Shown piece by piece: positions 1 through 6,137 of a DNA stretch of 7,905 nucleotides. A program made the position numbers and the translations under genes. This DNA comes from JAUXEH01 sp965602945. Lineage in GTDB: Bacteria > Acidobacteriota > Aminicenantia > Aminicenantales > Aminicenantaceae. The stretch spans positions 1-7,905 of the forward strand of contig CBFDBC010000180.1 of NCBI GenBank assembly GCA_965602945.1, written 5' to 3'. The notes beneath the pieces were generated by a model that saw nothing but the letters and a program-made list of their open reading frames with translations, was not told the origin of the DNA and searched no databases. Within the stretch, counting starts at the first letter, position 1, and each line of letters begins with the position of its first letter.

Positions 1-1694
1 TCCGGATCGAGGAAGCCCCGGACGAGGCCCCGGACAGCCACATCCTGGCGGAGCAGCTGACCGAGATGTATGCGGATGAAGACGCGGACAAGCGCAATGT
101 CTCCGTCGTGTCCGCCGGCAGTGCCGCCGATTTTACCCGGATCGGGATGCTGAATTTCAGCTGGTACGATGTCAAGCGGAAGAAGGTCCGGATCAAACAG
201 GCCGGACGGGGAGGGATCGGGACCGTGTTCCGCGACAAGAGGATCAAGGCGCTGGTGGCCAAGGTATCGGGGGTCGGCCCCAACCTCAACAACGTGGTCG
301 ATCTTCCCGCCATCCAGGAACGCGGCCGGCGTATCGCCCGGGAGATGAAAGAGCTCGACCACCTGCAGGCCCACATGAAAGAGGTCGGCACCGCCCATCT
401 CATGGAGATCATGAACGATTACGACCTCCTGCCGGTGCATAACTTCAAATACGGGGCGCACGATGAAGCCGGTAAGATCGACTCCCACCACCTGAAGGAA
501 CGCTTCACTCAAAACATGCCCGATGGCTGCTGGCTGGGCTGCATGATGTCCTGCTGCAAGATTGCCGAGGGCTTCAAACCGAGCACCGGCCCCTATGCCG
601 GTCAGGTGGTGGATGTGGAAGGGCCCGAGTATGAAACGGCAGCCGGTGTGGGCGCCAACTGCGGTATCTTTGACGTGGATGCCATCCTGGAACTCAATTT
701 CTACTGCGACACTTACGGGATCGACACCATCTCCTTCGGAACCTCCACGGCCTTCGCCATGGAGTGCTACGAGAACGGAATCATAAACGACGAGATCACG
801 GGCGGGATCGAGCTGAGGTTCGGCAACGCCGCCGCCGCCCTGGAACTCATCCACCAGATGGCCAGGGGCGAAGGCTTCGGCGTCACCGTGGGGAAGGGCG
901 TGCGCGAGATGAAACGGATCTTTGCGCTCGAGTATGATGCCAACGCCCAGTTCCTCCAGGACATCGGGATGGAGAACAAGGGACTGGAGTATTCCCAGTA
1001 CGTGTCCAAGGAATCCCTGGCCCAGCAGGGCGGCTACGCCATGACCAACAAGGGACCCCAGCATGACGAGGCCTGGCTGATCTTCATGGACATGGTCAAT
1101 AAGCAGATCCCCACGTTCGAGGACAAGGCGGAGGCCCTCCACTATTTCCCCATGTTCCGCACCTGGTTCGGCCTGATGGGCCTGTGCAAGCTGCCCTGGA
1201 ACGACGTGGAACCCGAGAACAACGCGGAGCAGGACGAGCCGGCTAAGGTGCCGGAACACGTGGATAACTATGTGACGGTCTACAATTCCGTGACCGGGAA
1301 GACGATCGACAAGCATGAACTTGTCCGGCAGTCAGAGCGGGTGTATAACTTCCAGAGGGTATTCAACCTGCGCCGGGGTTACGGCCGCAGGGAGCACGAC
1401 GCCCAGCCCTACCGGGCGGCCGGGCCCGTGACCGCAGAGGAGTATGAATCCCGGCAGGAGCGTTACGACAAGCAGATGAAGGAGATCATCGGAGTGGATC
1501 CGGAGGGCAAGACCACGGAAGAGAAGCTGTCCATCACCAGAAGGTACCGTGAGGACCTGTATGAAAAACTGCTGGATGCCGTGTACAAGCGGCGCGGGTG
1601 GACAAGCAACGGAGTCCCCACCGTCGAGCACCTGCAGGGCATTGGAATGGACCTGCCTGAACTCATAGAGACGGTCAAGCCTTTTCTCGTGTGA
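1..1694 (+). CDS. Aldehyde:ferredoxin oxidoreductase family protein (5'-truncated by window)
   Basis: The frame is open from base 3 to the stop at 1692-1694. About 563 codons are visible; judged from the position of the cysteine cluster, roughly 110 N-terminal codons lie outside. Family knowledge: AOR proteins are cytoplasmic tungsten or molybdenum bis-pterin enzymes with one [4Fe-4S] cluster, and most oxidise aldehydes with ferredoxin. Numbering from the Met at 66, a cysteine cluster GCWLGCMMSCC has Cys155, 159, 163 and 164. A first pterin motif DTYGID follows, and the distal cluster cysteine sits in GLMGLCK (Cys374). YAMTNKGPQH corresponds to the usual YATSNRG..H segment, and the C-terminal RRGW near 509-512 is also typical. 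Oddities: the cysteine spacing is CX3CX3C instead of CX2CX3C, and the Asp of the second DXXGLC motif is Gly. This suggests a divergent subfamily, and the substrate cannot be named. The Met at 66 is internal, not the true start. A MoaD-like gene follows after 47 bp. Confidence 0.9.
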   Translation, partial: RIEEAPDEAPDSHILAEQLTEMYADEDADKRNVSVVSAGSAADFTRIGMLNFSWYDVKRKKVRIKQAGRGGIGTVFRDKRIKALVAKVSGVGPNLNNVVDLPAIQERGRRIAREMKELDHLQAHMKEVGTAHLMEIMNDYDLLPVHNFKYGAHDEAGKIDSHHLKERFTQNMPDGCWLGCMMSCCKIAEGFKPSTGPYAGQVVDVEGPEYETAAGVGANCGIFDVDAILELNFYCDTYGIDTISFGTSTAFAMECYENGIINDEITGGIELRFGNAAAALELIHQMARGEGFGVTVGKGVREMKRIFALEYDANAQFLQDIGMENKGLEYSQYVSKESLAQQGGYAMTNKGPQHDEAWLIFMDMVNKQIPTFEDKAEALHYFPMFRTWFGLMGLCKLPWNDVEPENNAEQDEPAKVPEHVDNYVTVYNSVTGKTIDKHELVRQSERVYNFQRVFNLRRGYGRREHDAQPYRAAGPVTAEEYESRQERYDKQMKEIIGVDPEGKTTEEKLSITRRYREDLYEKLLDAVYKRRGWTSNGVPTVEHLQGIGMDLPELIETVKPFLV

Positions 1695-1741
1695 AGCCCC
1701 AAGGGAATTCGATATCCGCTGCTCTTTTTGCGTGACCGACA

Positions 1742-1960
1742 GTGAATCAGTCCGAAGCTCAAAACATTACGGTCAACGGCCGCATTGTGCGCTGGGAGGA
1801 GGGGATGACCGTCCAGCGCGTCCTGGAGGTCATGAACTATACATTCCGGATGCTGGTGATCAAGGTTGATGATCGTCTCGTCAAAAGGGACGACTATGCC
1901 TCATTCCCGATCCCGGCCGGGGCGGATGTCAAGGTCATCCACCTGGTCGCGGGCGGTTGA
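1742..1960 (+). CDS. MoaD/ThiS-like beta-grasp sulfur-carrier protein
   Basis: A 72-residue protein ending in HLVAGG. A C-terminal Gly-Gly is the hallmark of MoaD/ThiS sulfur carriers, where it is adenylated and thiocarboxylated. Size and the strand-rich pattern (NITVNGRIVRW, MLVIKVDDRLV, DVKVIHLVAGG) fit a ubiquitin-like beta-grasp fold. The start is GTG at 1742, just after an in-frame stop at 1733-1735; no clear ribosome binding site is visible, so translation may be coupled to the AOR gene. Small MoaD/ThiS relatives often sit next to AOR-family genes, so a role in making the tungsto/molybdopterin cofactor for the upstream enzyme is likely. A ThiS role in thiamine synthesis is less likely because no thi genes are nearby. 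Function is inferred from context and the GG tail. Confidence 0.82.
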   Translation: MNQSEAQNITVNGRIVRWEEGMTVQRVLEVMNYTFRMLVIKVDDRLVKRDDYASFPIPAGADVKVIHLVAGG

Positions 1961-1965
1961 GGCAT

Positions 1966-1972
1966 AAAGGAG
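1966..1972 (+). promoter_or_regulatory. Ribosome binding site of ppnP
   Basis: AAAGGAG lies 6 bases before the TTG at 1979. It is the only good Shine-Dalgarno sequence here and decides the unusual TTG start. It lies 5 bases past the stop of the MoaD-like gene, supporting co-transcription. Confidence 0.75.
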
Positions 1973-1978
1973 AACGTC

Positions 1979-2260
1979 TTGTTCAAAGTTAGTGATTATT
2001 TCGATGGAAATGTAAAATCCCTGGCATTCGAGACAGGTGAAGGCCCGGCCACGATCGGTGTCATGGCGGCAGGTGACTACGAGTTCGGCACCTCCACAAT
2101 CGAGATCATGCAGGTCATAAGCGGATCCATGTCAGTCCGGCTCCCCGGAACTGACGAGTGGGAGACATTTGCGGCCGGCGCCAGTTTTCGTGTCGAGGCC
2201 GATCAGAAATTCCAACTGCGGATAGCCGGCGACGCGGCCTATCTCTGCCTCTACAAATAA
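1979..2260 (+). CDS. ppnP: Pyrimidine/purine nucleoside phosphorylase PpnP (YaiE/DUF1255)
   Basis: A 93-residue single-domain cupin-like protein that aligns from recall along its whole length with E. coli YaiE/PpnP (94 residues). Shared blocks include an N-terminal YFDGNVKSLAF, GVMAAGDYEF, EIMQVISGSMSVRLP, and a C-terminal YLCLYK. Family knowledge: PpnP is a cytoplasmic, broad-specificity phosphorylase that cleaves purine and pyrimidine nucleosides to free base and ribose-1-phosphate. The start is TTG at 1979, chosen for the strong AAAGGAG at 6-base spacing. It follows the MoaD-like gene by 18 bp and is probably in the same transcript, though a metabolic link to the AOR is not evident. The structured repeat starts 8 bp after the stop codon. 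Confidence 0.92.
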   Translation: MFKVSDYFDGNVKSLAFETGEGPATIGVMAAGDYEFGTSTIEIMQVISGSMSVRLPGTDEWETFAAGASFRVEADQKFQLRIAGDAAYLCLYK

Positions 2261-2268
2261 CCCAGCAC

Positions 2269-2459
2269 CCTGAGTTATTCATAAAGGCTGTCTTCATTCC
2301 TGACAAAAGATCCAGGTAACATTCTATCGACAGCCTTTACCCTTCGGGCGGGCCGATCTCACTACATCAACTTCGTCATGGCCCAATCGGCGTAGATAAC
2401 TACGCCTCATGCACCATTTCCTTGTCGCTGCATCAATCTCGACCCGTGAATAACCCAGG
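2269..2459 (+). repeat. Structured ~190-bp intergenic repeat, copy 1
   Basis: A non-coding element between ppnP and the convergent aldehyde dehydrogenase, related to 6974-7169. Its ends form inverted repeats: CCTGAGTTATTCA (2269-2281) and TGAATAACCCAGG (2447-2459), with one mismatch. Inside is an 11-bp stem TAAAGGCTGTC (2282-2292) with GACAGCCTTTA (2329-2339). Next comes a conserved block beginning TTACCCTTCGGGCG (2337-2361). A 4-bp stem ATGG (2378-2381)/CCAT (2414-2417) encloses a 7-bp hairpin GGCGTAG (2389-2395), loop ATAA, CTACGCC (2400-2406). A conserved tail runs from TTCCTTGTCGCTGCA to the right end. Most stem differences from copy 2 are paired. There is no ORF, and no T-run typical of an intrinsic terminator. 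It could be a MITE-like mobile element, a REP-like 3'-end element or a structured RNA; I do not recognise the family. Confidence 0.85.
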
Positions 2460-2460
2460 T

Positions 2461-2512
2461 CCTGAATTCTTACCCTTCGGGCGGGCCGATCTCATACCAT
2501 CGACTTCGTCGC
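2461..2512 (+). repeat. Truncated copy of the structured repeat, fused to the aldehyde dehydrogenase 3' end
   Basis: One base after copy 1 a second head-to-tail copy begins with CCTGAATT and passes directly into the conserved TTACCC block. Bases 2470-2494 are identical to 2337-2361. It continues through CGACTTCGTCG (2501-2511) and then loses similarity inside the coding sequence. The variable 5' hairpin is absent. Compared with copy 2, the junction looks like a deletion between two AATT sites flanking that hairpin. The minus-strand aldehyde dehydrogenase uses this segment for its TGA stop (2492-2494) and its last five residues (TKSMV). Confidence 0.8.
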
Positions 2513-4087
2513 GTCCGCCGGGGTCCAGGTCCCGTCGATGACCCGCCACATTTCCCCAGTTGGGTTCTCGTCCCGGAGTTCGGGCGGGAGACGGTCATTG
2601 CGGACGCCGTCATAGCACTGCAGCGCGCAGAAACGGAGCATGGATCGCGGGATCCCTACAGACGTAAATCCCGGGTGCCCCGCGGCAGGGAAGGGTCCCC
2701 CATGGTGCATGGCCGGCGCCACCGCCACGCCCGTGGGCATCTTGTCGTTGAGCAGCCGGCCCACCCGGTCCCGAAGCAGAGGCTCCAACCGCGCATACAC
2801 GCGATCGTCTCGATCCCGGCTGTGAGTGTAGATCGACCCTGTCAAGTTCCCCTCCAGGGCTTCGACCACGATCTCCATCTGTTCTTCGTCACGGACCAGG
2901 ACGGCGAGTGTCGAGGGACCGAAGGCTTCTGTCTGGAGGGCGGGGCTGTTTTTGAGGAACGTGTCACCCGAAACCTTGAAAAGTGTGTTGGCGGCAGCGT
3001 ACCCGGATGATTTCGGGGCTGTCCCGGCGGTCACCTCTTCCGCCCCGTGTGCTCTCAGTATATCCTGTGCCCCGGACCAATCCTCGAGGGCCTGAGGACC
3101 CAGCAGATTCCCGCTCGGGAGACCCGCGAGGTACCGTTCCAGCTCCATAAGGAACCGTTCCCCGTCCCGGTTCTGTTGCAGGATCACCAGCCCCGGATTA
3201 GTGCAGAACTGGCCCACTCCCAGGGTGCAGGAATCGCCCAGCTCGGCGGCGATCTCCGGGCCTCGCTCTTCCAGTGCTCCCGGCAGCAGGATGACGGGAT
3301 TGATCCCGGACATCTCGAGATAGATCGGCTTTCCGGCCCCATCGGCCTCCTGCTTGAGCCGAAGGCCCGATCTGCGGCTTCCCGTGAACGCGGTGGCGCC
3401 GATGCCGGGGTGAGAGACCAGCTTGAGGCCGTCTTCGGGCCGCATGTGGTAGACGAGCTGGATCAGGGAGAGAGGCAGACCGGACTGCCGCAGGGCCTCG
3501 ACCGCCAGTTCTGCGAGGAGCCGAGTGGTCCCCGGATGGCCGGGATGGGCCTTGGCGATGACAGGGCTTCCGGATGCGAAGGCCGAGGCGAAGTCCCCGC
3601 CGGAGACAGGATTGAAGGCCAGAGGAAAGTTGTTGGGTCCCAGGATGAATATCGGCCCGCCCAGGGGGCCGAACCGGGATCGGATGTTGAGAGCCGTGTC
3701 GATGACAGCCATACACCAAGAGCGGTCCCGGGCCGCAACCGCGGCCTGCCTAAGTTGATCGCTGGTACGGGGCAGCTCTATCTCACGGAGGCGTGGAGCC
3801 ACAGGCAGGGCGGTTTCCCTGGACGCAGCGGCGGCCAGCTCTGCGCTGTTTCTTTCGATCAGGCCGGCGTATGCGGTGAGGAAACCGGCGATCCGTTCCG
3901 GTTCGATCGAACGCATGGCCTGCGCCGCTTTGCGGCCGGCATCCAGGGCCCGCGCGATATCCATGAAACCGGATACAGGGTACTCGTCCCCACAGGCCTC
4001 GCCGGTCGAAGGATCCAAAGCCCGGAACGAATCGACCGGAGATTCGGCGGGCCGCCAGCGCCCGTCTATCAGTACCGACTGCATCAT
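2492..4087 (-). CDS. Aldehyde dehydrogenase, alpha-ketoglutaric semialdehyde dehydrogenase type
   Basis: A complete 531-residue aldehyde dehydrogenase superfamily enzyme. Visible motifs: GPNNFPLAFNP with the conserved Asn, general base Glu258 in LEMSG, and nucleophile Cys295 in GQFCTNPG. GGDFASAFASGSPVIAKAHP, the GQFCTNPG form and the long C-terminus with PPELRDENP and MWRVIDG are typical of the group containing 2,5-dioxovalerate dehydrogenase and Vibrio fatty-aldehyde dehydrogenase AldH. These oxidise aldehydes with NAD(P)+; 2,5-dioxovalerate to 2-oxoglutarate is the best-known reaction. No sugar-acid or hydroxyproline genes are visible, so the substrate is uncertain. The start is the ATG at 4087, six bases after AGGAGG; an in-frame TTG at 4144 lacks such a site. 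The last codons and stop lie in a truncated repeat. A weak promoter (TTGCAA 4139-4144, 18 bases, GATACT 4115-4120, minus strand) is possible. Confidence 0.92.
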   Translation of the reverse strand: MMQSVLIDGRWRPAESPVDSFRALDPSTGEACGDEYPVSGFMDIARALDAGRKAAQAMRSIEPERIAGFLTAYAGLIERNSAELAAAASRETALPVAPRLREIELPRTSDQLRQAAVAARDRSWCMAVIDTALNIRSRFGPLGGPIFILGPNNFPLAFNPVSGGDFASAFASGSPVIAKAHPGHPGTTRLLAELAVEALRQSGLPLSLIQLVYHMRPEDGLKLVSHPGIGATAFTGSRRSGLRLKQEADGAGKPIYLEMSGINPVILLPGALEERGPEIAAELGDSCTLGVGQFCTNPGLVILQQNRDGERFLMELERYLAGLPSGNLLGPQALEDWSGAQDILRAHGAEEVTAGTAPKSSGYAAANTLFKVSGDTFLKNSPALQTEAFGPSTLAVLVRDEEQMEIVVEALEGNLTGSIYTHSRDRDDRVYARLEPLLRDRVGRLLNDKMPTGVAVAPAMHHGGPFPAAGHPGFTSVGIPRSMLRFCALQCYDGVRNDRLPPELRDENPTGEMWRVIDGTWTPADATKSMV

Positions 4088-4093
4088 CGCAGG

Positions 4094-4099
4094 CCTCCT
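4094..4099 (-). promoter_or_regulatory. Ribosome binding site of the aldehyde dehydrogenase
   Basis: Plus-strand CCTCCT reads AGGAGG on the minus strand, six bases before the ATG at 4087. It fixes the start 19 codons downstream of the longest possible reading frame. Confidence 0.85.
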
Positions 4100-4181
4100 G
4101 GTTGTGATTTCCCCAGTATCCGTTATATCCGGACGAGATTGCAAGCCATCGGAGTTGGAAGAACTCGATTAACGGGAACCT

Positions 4182-4210
4182 TTGTTTTCCCTCGTACGTA
4201 GAACTATAAT
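4182..4210 (+). promoter_or_regulatory. Promoter of the PspC-domain gene
   Basis: TTGTTT (4182-4187), 17 bases, then a perfect TATAAT (4205-4210). Transcription would start near 4217, leaving about 10 bases before the ATG at 4228. GGAG (4218-4221) is the ribosome binding site. It lies in the 140-bp gap shared with the divergent aldehyde dehydrogenase. Confidence 0.65.
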
Positions 4211-4227
4211 AGACAGAGGAGAGATAT

Positions 4228-4467
4228 ATGTCCAAACAGATATACCGGCTCCAGAGCAGCAAGATGGTCGGCGGCGTGTGCGCGGGTCTTGCGGATTATC
4301 TGGACATCGATGCCACACTGATACGGCTGTTGTTTGTGGCCGTCGGGATGCTGACGGCCTTTTTCCCCATGTTCCTGTTCTACATCATAGCCTGGGCCAT
4401 CATGCCTGTGAAGGAAGAGGTCGGGGAGATCCGGAAAACCGGAAAACCTAAAAACAGCAAAGATTAA
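4228..4467 (+). CDS. Small PspC-domain membrane protein
   Basis: A 79-residue protein that is essentially one PspC domain. An N-terminal IYRLQSSKMVGGVCAGLADYL matches the family signature, followed by DIDATLIRLLF. One hydrophobic stretch (about 32-58) ends in AWAIMP, and a short charged, lysine-rich tail follows. PspC domains sit in the inner membrane; in enterobacteria PspC takes part in the phage-shock envelope-stress response, but stand-alone short versions are widespread and mostly of unknown role. No pspA, pspB or pspF is visible nearby, so a true Psp function is not supported. The gene appears monocistronic: the next gene has its own promoter. The start is supported by GGAG six bases upstream. 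Confidence 0.9.
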   Translation: MSKQIYRLQSSKMVGGVCAGLADYLDIDATLIRLLFVAVGMLTAFFPMFLFYIIAWAIMPVKEEVGEIRKTGKPKNSKD

Positions 4468-4475
4468 GCCCGAGA

Positions 4476-4493
4476 CTGGGGGACGTCCGCCAG
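4476..4493 (+). promoter_or_regulatory. Palindrome next to the pan operon promoter (candidate operator)
   Basis: CTGGGGGACGTCCGCCAG is symmetric at 16 of 18 positions (half-sites CTGGgGGAC and GTCCgCCAG). It ends three bases before the -35 box at 4497. No T-run follows, so it is a poor terminator for the PspC gene; a binding site for a dimeric regulator is the more natural reading. No regulator is assigned. Confidence 0.45.
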
Positions 4494-4496
4494 GCG

Positions 4497-4525
4497 TTGA
4501 CTTCTCACCATTTATTCGCTATTGT
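4497..4525 (+). promoter_or_regulatory. Promoter of the kinase-panB-panC operon
   Basis: TTGACT (4497-4502), 17 bases, TATTGT (4520-4525). Transcription would begin around 4532, only about 8 bases before the ATG at 4540. This fits the absence of a Shine-Dalgarno sequence and suggests a near-leaderless mRNA. Confidence 0.6.
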
Positions 4526-4539
4526 AATCCGGTAGCAAA

Positions 4540-5211
4540 ATGCCGGACGCCGACAACCTGACCTTCAGCCATATCGCCATTGAGGGTGTATTCAAGTCAG
4601 GTAAGACCAAACTGACCGAGATCCTGGCGCGAAAACTGTCCGGCCGGGCCGTGTACGACCGCTCCGACAACCCTTACCTCAAGGAATTCTACGAAGAGAA
4701 AGAGGGTTCGGCCTTCCTGACGCAGCTGGTCTTCCTGGTCAACCGGTATCACCAGCAGGCAGCCCTGCTTCAGAGAAACCTGTTCCATGAGAGGATCGTC
4801 TGCGATTACCTGTTCGAAAAAGACAAGATCTTTGCATACCAGACGTTGGCGGACGAAGAACTGATCGTGTACGAGAAGATACACAGCATCTTTGCGGAGA
4901 AGATCTCACGTCCTGACCTGACCATCTATCTGCAGATCTCGCTGGCCACTCTCCTCCACCGGATCGAACAGGAGGGATCGTCTCTGGATAAGAGCATCGC
5001 GGAAAAGTACCTCGAGGATGTCGTCGAGGCTTTCGATTATTTCTTCTTTAACTACAAGGCGACGCCGCTGCTGGTGGTCAAGGCCGATGAGCTGAATTTC
5101 AACCAGGACGAAGACATCATGGATCTGATAGACAAGATCCAACACATGAAAAAGAGCACTTTATTCTATGTCCCCTTGAGCCGATCGGGCAAGGGGCTGA
5201 AAAAGACATAA
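4540..5211 (+). CDS. Deoxynucleoside-kinase-like P-loop protein
   Basis: A 223-residue protein of the deoxynucleoside kinase fold. A Walker A loop GVFKSGKT lies at 16-23 after Glu15. CDYLFEKDKIF (88-98) matches the DYLFDKDR.F block of bacterial deoxyadenosine/deoxyguanosine kinases, and PDLTIYLQIS (125-134) matches their PDL.IYL strand. Known members phosphorylate deoxynucleosides with ATP in the cytoplasm. The lid region after 140 (HRIEQEGSSLDKSI) has one arginine where classic enzymes usually have several, so substrate or activity may differ. It leads an operon with panB (51 bp gap) and panC. Similar kinase genes beside pan genes are, from memory, seen in other deltaproteobacteria, hinting at a link to pantothenate/CoA metabolism; that is inference. 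The start is the ATG at 4540; no ribosome binding site is visible, consistent with the promoter position. Confidence 0.82.
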   Translation: MPDADNLTFSHIAIEGVFKSGKTKLTEILARKLSGRAVYDRSDNPYLKEFYEEKEGSAFLTQLVFLVNRYHQQAALLQRNLFHERIVCDYLFEKDKIFAYQTLADEELIVYEKIHSIFAEKISRPDLTIYLQISLATLLHRIEQEGSSLDKSIAEKYLEDVVEAFDYFFFNYKATPLLVVKADELNFNQDEDIMDLIDKIQHMKKSTLFYVPLSRSGKGLKKT

Positions 5212-5262
5212 GACTTTACCTCAATCCCGATGCGTGTGAAAGAGGCGGGATGGGGAGAAAGG

Positions 5263-6132
5263 ATGGTCATGCCGGAACAAAAAAAAACACAGACTGAAGT
5301 CACCATACCCCTGCTTCTGCACAAGAAAGAGAAGGGCGAGAAAATCACGGCTCTCACGGCCTATGATTGCCCGACGGCCAAGATCGTAGATCTGGCGGGG
5401 ATCGACCTGATCCTGGTGGGCGACTCCCTGGGCATGGTCGTGCTCGGATATCCTAACACCATTCCCGTGACAATGGACGAGATGCTCCATCACACACGGG
5501 CCGTGTCCCGGGGTGCCCAGCGGGCCCTGGTGGTGGGTGACATGCCCTATTTTTCCTTCCATCTTTCCCAGGAGGAATCGATCCGCAATGCCTCGCGCTT
5601 CCTCAAGGAGGCCGGGGCCAAGGCGGTCAAGATCGAAGGAGCCTCCCGCAAGCGGCTCAAGCTGATCGAGGCCCTGGTGGAAGCCGAGATCCCGGTCATG
5701 GGACACGTTGGGCTGACGCCCCAGTCGCTCTATCATCTCGGCCGGTTCAAGGTCAAGGGCAAAGAGAATAAGGAAGCACGGGCGATCGTCAAGGACGCGG
5801 AGAACCTGCAGAAGGCGGGCGTGTTCGCCGTGGTGCTTGAGTGCATCCCCCTGGAACTGGCGCGAGTGGTCACCGAAAGGCTGGAGGTCCCCACCATCGG
5901 TATCGGTGCCGGGCCGCACTGCGACGGGCAGATCCTGGTCTTCCATGACCTGGCCGGGTACTCCAATGGCTATCTCCCCAAGTTCGTGAAACGTTATGCC
6001 CAACTCCACGATCAGATGCGCGAAGCGGTGCAGGAGTACATCCGGGACATCTCCACAGGAGAGTTTCCCGGTGCGGAGCAGTCCTACCATCTGGGCAGCG
6101 GTGTGGACCTGGACGAGATCAAGAACGGTTGA
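5263..6132 (+). CDS. panB: 3-methyl-2-oxobutanoate hydroxymethyltransferase (ketopantoate hydroxymethyltransferase)
   Basis: PanB transfers a hydroxymethyl group from 5,10-methylene-tetrahydrofolate to 2-oxoisovalerate, giving ketopantoate, the first committed step of pantothenate synthesis in the cytoplasm. Numbered from 5263 (289 residues), the metal ligands are Asp54 (VGDS), Asp93 (VGDMP) and Glu125 (KIEG), and the catalytic Glu193 lies in LECIP. The signatures TAYD near the N-terminus, GHVGLTPQS (147-155) and GIGAGPHCDGQ are intact, so the enzyme should be active. The start is uncertain: ATG 5263 has GGGGAG five bases upstream, ATG 5269 has AAGGA five bases upstream, and an ATG at 5230 would give a longer, less typical N-terminus. 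panC begins five bases after the stop. No panE or panD is seen here, so the reductase and aspartate decarboxylase steps must be encoded elsewhere. Confidence 0.97.
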   Translation: MVMPEQKKTQTEVTIPLLLHKKEKGEKITALTAYDCPTAKIVDLAGIDLILVGDSLGMVVLGYPNTIPVTMDEMLHHTRAVSRGAQRALVVGDMPYFSFHLSQEESIRNASRFLKEAGAKAVKIEGASRKRLKLIEALVEAEIPVMGHVGLTPQSLYHLGRFKVKGKENKEARAIVKDAENLQKAGVFAVVLECIPLELARVVTERLEVPTIGIGAGPHCDGQILVFHDLAGYSNGYLPKFVKRYAQLHDQMREAVQEYIRDISTGEFPGAEQSYHLGSGVDLDEIKNG

Positions 6133-6137
6133 GAGAC

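Noticed and set aside
2269..2459. Repeat as an integron attC site or CRISPR array
   Set aside because: There are no core GTTRRRY/RYYYAAC sites and no integrase. Copies are long, few, far apart and internally variable, without regular spacers or cas genes.
2269..2459. Repeat copy 1 as a simple intrinsic terminator
   Set aside because: The stems are not followed by a run of Ts, and the element is far longer and more conserved than a terminator needs to be. A weak terminator-like hairpin is present only in copy 2.
4088..4144. Earlier TTG start for the aldehyde dehydrogenase
   Set aside because: It would add 19 residues with no family similarity and has no ribosome binding site, whereas the ATG at 4087 has AGGAGG at six bases.
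3047..4201. Long plus-strand open frame (384 codons) opposite the aldehyde dehydrogenase
   Set aside because: It lies antisense to a gene with intact catalytic motifs and a strong ribosome binding site. Its translation shows no domain and a Gly/Arg/Pro-rich composition typical of the reverse of GC-rich coding DNA.
5221..6090. Minus-strand open frame of 289 codons over panB
   Set aside because: It is a mirror of the panB reading frame in GC-rich DNA; PanB motifs are complete on the plus strand.
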